NCBI GenBank assembly: GCA_045649265.1 | Contig: JAZRPO010000080.1 | Location: forward strand, 1-41,994 | DNA from: SIG480 sp045649265 | Lineage (GTDB): Bacteria > Bacillota > Clostridia > Oscillospirales > JAAYXM01 | Length of the DNA: 41,994 nucleotides | Direction of reading: 5' to 3' | Shown here: positions 39,946-41,994 of the stretch, piece after piece | Position numbering within the stretch: position 1 is the stretch's first letter | Layout: every line of letters begins with the position of its first letter | Made by a program: the position numbers and the translations under genes | The notes under the pieces: model-generated | Seen by the model: the letters and a program-made list of their open reading frames with translations, nothing else | The model's database searches: none | Told to the model about the DNA's origin: nothing

Positions 39946-40743
39946 GTGAAACGAATTTTGGTGGCGGCTCTGTCTGCCATAATGCTTTTTTCCAGCAGTA
40001 TGGCGGCAAATGTGACTATTGACGGAAAAAACTTTGACGGTGCTAAGCTTATCGGCTCTGTTACATACGTTCCGATTAAGGCGTTTTGTAAAGATGTTTC
40101 AGACCTTGAAGTGGTATGGGACGGCGAGAACAGAGTTGCAAATGTTATAATGGATGATTCAATCGTAAGTGCAAAAATTGGAGATAAGTTTCTTGAAAAC
40201 CGTGAACGCTATATTTATTCAGGGTACGAAAATGTAATAATAGATAACAAAACTTATGTTCCGATCCGCAGTATAGGAAAAATTCTGGAAACCGAAATAG
40301 GATGGGATTTTGCAACAAAAACTGCTGTTGTTAAAACTGGTTCGGAAACATTCCTTCCGGGCAACGAATTCTACAATCAGGAGGATTTGTACTGGTTATC
40401 AAAGATTATAAGCGCTGAAAGTGCGGGTGAGAAACTTGAAGGAAAAATTGCGGTCGGGAATGTTGTTTTAAACCGAGTGAAAAGCGATGAATATCCCAAT
40501 ACGATATATGAAGTAATTTTTGATACGAAGGACGGAGTGCAGTTCACTCCCGTTTTAAATGGCACAATTAATAATGAGCCAACAAAGGAGAGTGTAATCG
40601 CAGCAAAAATATGCCTTGAAGATTATAAACTCTCAAATCAAAATATATTGTTCTTTCTTAATCCGCAAATTTCAACAAGCACGTGGGTCCCCGATAACAG
40701 AGATTTTGTAATGACGATAGGAAGACATGACTTTTATGCATAG
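39946..40743 (+). CDS. SleB-family cell-wall hydrolase with copper-amine-oxidase-like N-terminal domain
   Basis: 265 residues. A signal peptide (MKRILVAALSAIMLFSSSMA, start at GTG 39946 behind AGGAAGTG) sends it out of the cell. A copper amine oxidase N-terminal-like domain, used in Clostridia as a wall-binding module, covers about residues 22-125 (repeat VTYVPIKAFCKD and KTYVPIRSIGKIL). The C-terminal Hydrolase_2 domain starts at NQEDLYWLSKIISAESAGE, with the catalytic Glu in SAESAGEKLEGKIAVGNVVLNRV. SleB is a lytic transglycosylase that opens the spore cortex at germination. With a vegetative promoter, growth-phase wall turnover is an alternative role. Confidence 0.9.
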   Translation: MKRILVAALSAIMLFSSSMAANVTIDGKNFDGAKLIGSVTYVPIKAFCKDVSDLEVVWDGENRVANVIMDDSIVSAKIGDKFLENRERYIYSGYENVIIDNKTYVPIRSIGKILETEIGWDFATKTAVVKTGSETFLPGNEFYNQEDLYWLSKIISAESAGEKLEGKIAVGNVVLNRVKSDEYPNTIYEVIFDTKDGVQFTPVLNGTINNEPTKESVIAAKICLEDYKLSNQNILFFLNPQISTSTWVPDNRDFVMTIGRHDFYA

Positions 40744-40744
40744 A

Positions 40745-40769
40745 AAAACGCCGGAATTTCCGGCGTTTT
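40745..40769. terminator. Bidirectional terminator between the SleB-like gene and metA
   Basis: A 10-bp perfect stem AAAACGCCGG/CCGGCGTTTT with a 5-nt loop. Confidence 0.85.
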
Positions 40770-40770
40770 A

Positions 40771-41688
40771 TTAATTAATCTCATCAACATTGTACGGAGT
40801 TGACTGATAGACGAAATAGTTGAGCCAATTTGTATAAAGAAGCTGTGCGTGTGCGCGCCAGGTGACAATCGGGGCGAGTTTCGGATCGTTGTTTTCGTAG
40901 TAATTCTTCGGAATGCTTATGGGCTTTCCGAGATTTACGTCACGCTCATATTCCGAAGCCAGTGTTTCGGCATCGTATTCAGGGTGACCGGTAACAAAGA
41001 CCTGTCTGCCGTCGTGGCTCATGATCAGATAACTGCCGGCATCCGGAGATGATGCAAGAATTTTAAGCTTATCGCAATTTTTGAGTGAGTTCTCATTAAT
41101 TTCAGTGTGTCTGGAATGAGGAGCAAAGAAGAAATCATCGAATCCGCGAAGAAGCGGACAGTGGGGTACAAGGTTTTCGTGCTTAAAGACACCAAAAACC
41201 TTCTCATCACTCGGAGATTTATCGATTCCGTAATGATAATAAAGCGCGGCTTGTGCTCCCCAGCAGATGTGAAATGTTGAAAAAACGTTTTTCGTGCTCC
41301 ATTCCATAATTTCGCAGAGCTCCGGCCAGTAATCAACACTCTTAAAATCAAGTGTTTCAACCGGGGCCCCGGTGATAATCATACCGTCATATTTTTCAGA
41401 GCGCACCTTTGAAAAATCCTTGTAAAAAGAATCAAGATGCTCGCTCGAAGTGTTTTTCGAAGTATGGGTTGCAGTCTTGAGCAAATCGAATTCAATTTGC
41501 AAAGGGGTATTCGATAAAACTCTGAGAAGCTGAGTTTCCGTCGTTATTTTTGTGGGCATAAGATTTAAAATGAGTATGCGAAGAGGGCGGATGTCCTGGT
41601 GCGTAGCGCGGAATTCCGTCATAACAAATATATTTTCTTGTTCGAGTATGCTCTTTGCAGGGAGAGCGTCAGGAATTTTAATGGGCAT
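40771..41688 (-). CDS. metA: Homoserine O-acyltransferase (MetA), predicted acetyl-CoA specific
   Basis: 305 residues, the normal MetA length. It activates homoserine for methionine synthesis. The catalytic Cys142 lies in TFHICWGAQAALYYHYG; the His/Glu partners are in VFVTGHPEYDAETLASEY. Residue 111 is Glu (TGAPVE), the position known in this family to decide acyl donor: Glu gives acetyl-CoA, Gly gives succinyl-CoA. The enzyme is therefore predicted to make O-acetylhomoserine despite the usual succinyl annotation. A TTGATT-17-TATAAT promoter lies 36-64 nt upstream; no S-box or T-box fits in the short leader. Confidence 0.94.
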   Translation of the reverse strand: MPIKIPDALPAKSILEQENIFVMTEFRATHQDIRPLRILILNLMPTKITTETQLLRVLSNTPLQIEFDLLKTATHTSKNTSSEHLDSFYKDFSKVRSEKYDGMIITGAPVETLDFKSVDYWPELCEIMEWSTKNVFSTFHICWGAQAALYYHYGIDKSPSDEKVFGVFKHENLVPHCPLLRGFDDFFFAPHSRHTEINENSLKNCDKLKILASSPDAGSYLIMSHDGRQVFVTGHPEYDAETLASEYERDVNLGKPISIPKNYYENNDPKLAPIVTWRAHAQLLYTNWLNYFVYQSTPYNVDEIN

Positions 41689-41723
41689 AACAGCGCCTCC
41701 GTAATCCGTAATATGATGTAGAT

Positions 41724-41752
41724 ATTATATATTAAAAACTTATTAAAATCAA
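41724..41752 (-). promoter_or_regulatory. Promoter of metA
   Basis: TTGATT (41747-41752), 17-nt spacer, TATAAT (41724-41729) on the minus strand. Confidence 0.72.
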
Positions 41753-41856
41753 CGGTCAAAACTTTTTTAAATAGAATTTATTAAATTTACATATAATAAT
41801 ATGTTTAACATATTGAACCACATTATAAAAATTTCAAAAAAAGTTTAAAAAAGGTG

Positions 41857-41886
41857 TTGACAAAGGAGGGTGAGAAGTGGTATATT
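41857..41886 (+). promoter_or_regulatory. Tandem promoter P1, likely of an rRNA or tRNA operon
   Basis: TTGACA (41857-41862), 18-nt spacer, TATATT (41881-41886), preceded by a long A/T-rich stretch resembling an UP element. No coding start follows before the window ends. A short CCTC-ACGC-GAGG hairpin lies just downstream. Confidence 0.7.
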
Positions 41887-41945
41887 ATTAAAGCACCTCA
41901 CGCGAGGGGGCACGAAAAAAGCTTAAAAAAAGGCGAAAAAAAGTG

Positions 41946-41974
41946 TTGACAATGCGTGGTGTGTGTGATATAAT
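41946..41974 (+). promoter_or_regulatory. Tandem promoter P2, likely of an rRNA or tRNA operon
   Basis: Perfect TTGACA (41946-41951), 17-nt spacer, perfect TATAAT (41969-41974), behind an A-rich track. Two consensus promoters 89 nt apart with no gene start in between are typical for rRNA operons; the transcribed gene lies beyond the right edge. Confidence 0.75.
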
Positions 41975-41994
41975 CAATACTCGGTCGCGAAAGT

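Noticed and set aside
41689..41723. SAM riboswitch in front of metA
   Set aside because: The promoter is only about 36 nt before the start codon.

Overview
This window is ordinary chromosome of an endospore-forming member of the Bacillota, most likely class Clostridia (an Oscillospirales/Ruminococcaceae-like gut anaerobe; taxonomy is inferred from gene content). The evidence is a complete dipicolinate synthase pair, a SleB-type cortex hydrolase, two ECF-transporter S components, a folate riboswitch, an RNase Y/YmdB pair, a YloU/FakA pair and a DegV protein. Strong consensus sigma-A promoters (TTGACA-17-TATAAT type) and Shine-Dalgarno sites are easy to see. I see no phage, insertion sequence or CRISPR array.

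Layout. 1-2.4 kb: end of a cell-wall glycan cluster, with a CsaB-like pyruvyltransferase fused behind a glycosyltransferase tail and then another glycosyltransferase. 2.4-6.8 kb: spoVFA-spoVFB; folT-uppP behind a tetrahydrofolate riboswitch; mscL and a lipoprotein. 6.8-10.3 kb: a small membrane-anchored protein, a RACo-like corrinoid-protein activator, tRNA-Arg(ACG), and coaX followed by an ECF S component (probably pantothenate). 10.5-13.4 kb: thrS lacking its TGS domain, an orphan pyrR, and a GtrA-like protein. 13.5-18.8 kb: a LacI-family regulator, a three-gene operon (DegT aminotransferase, xylose-isomerase-like enzyme, PIG-L deacetylase) and a DUF4380 mutarotase-like gene.

18.9-25.5 kb: yloU-fakA-recG-punA, then guaB facing it. 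25.5-30.7 kb: a Y-family polymerase with a perfect 27-nt palindrome at its promoter, an Asn/Gln-only small protein, yebC-fakB, and an SbcD-like nuclease with ymdB. 30.8-38.7 kb: rny, a TrmN6-type methyltransferase, a PfkB sugar kinase followed by the stranded DNA-binding domain of a ROK repressor, pth and mfd. 38.8-42 kb: mgtC-like, rpmB, a sleB-like hydrolase, metA (predicted acetyltransferase by Glu111), and two tandem strong promoters that run off the right edge and probably drive an rRNA or tRNA operon.

The best candidate for an undescribed system is the 13.5-18.8 kb locus. The operon promoter is a perfect consensus with a perfect CTAAAAC/GTTTTAG palindrome filling its spacer. A 14-of-16 match to the same operator sits at the start of the convergent lacI gene. 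The enzymes suggest a tightly switched, highly expressed amino-sugar (or amino-cyclitol) pathway. The substrate is not readable from the sequence.
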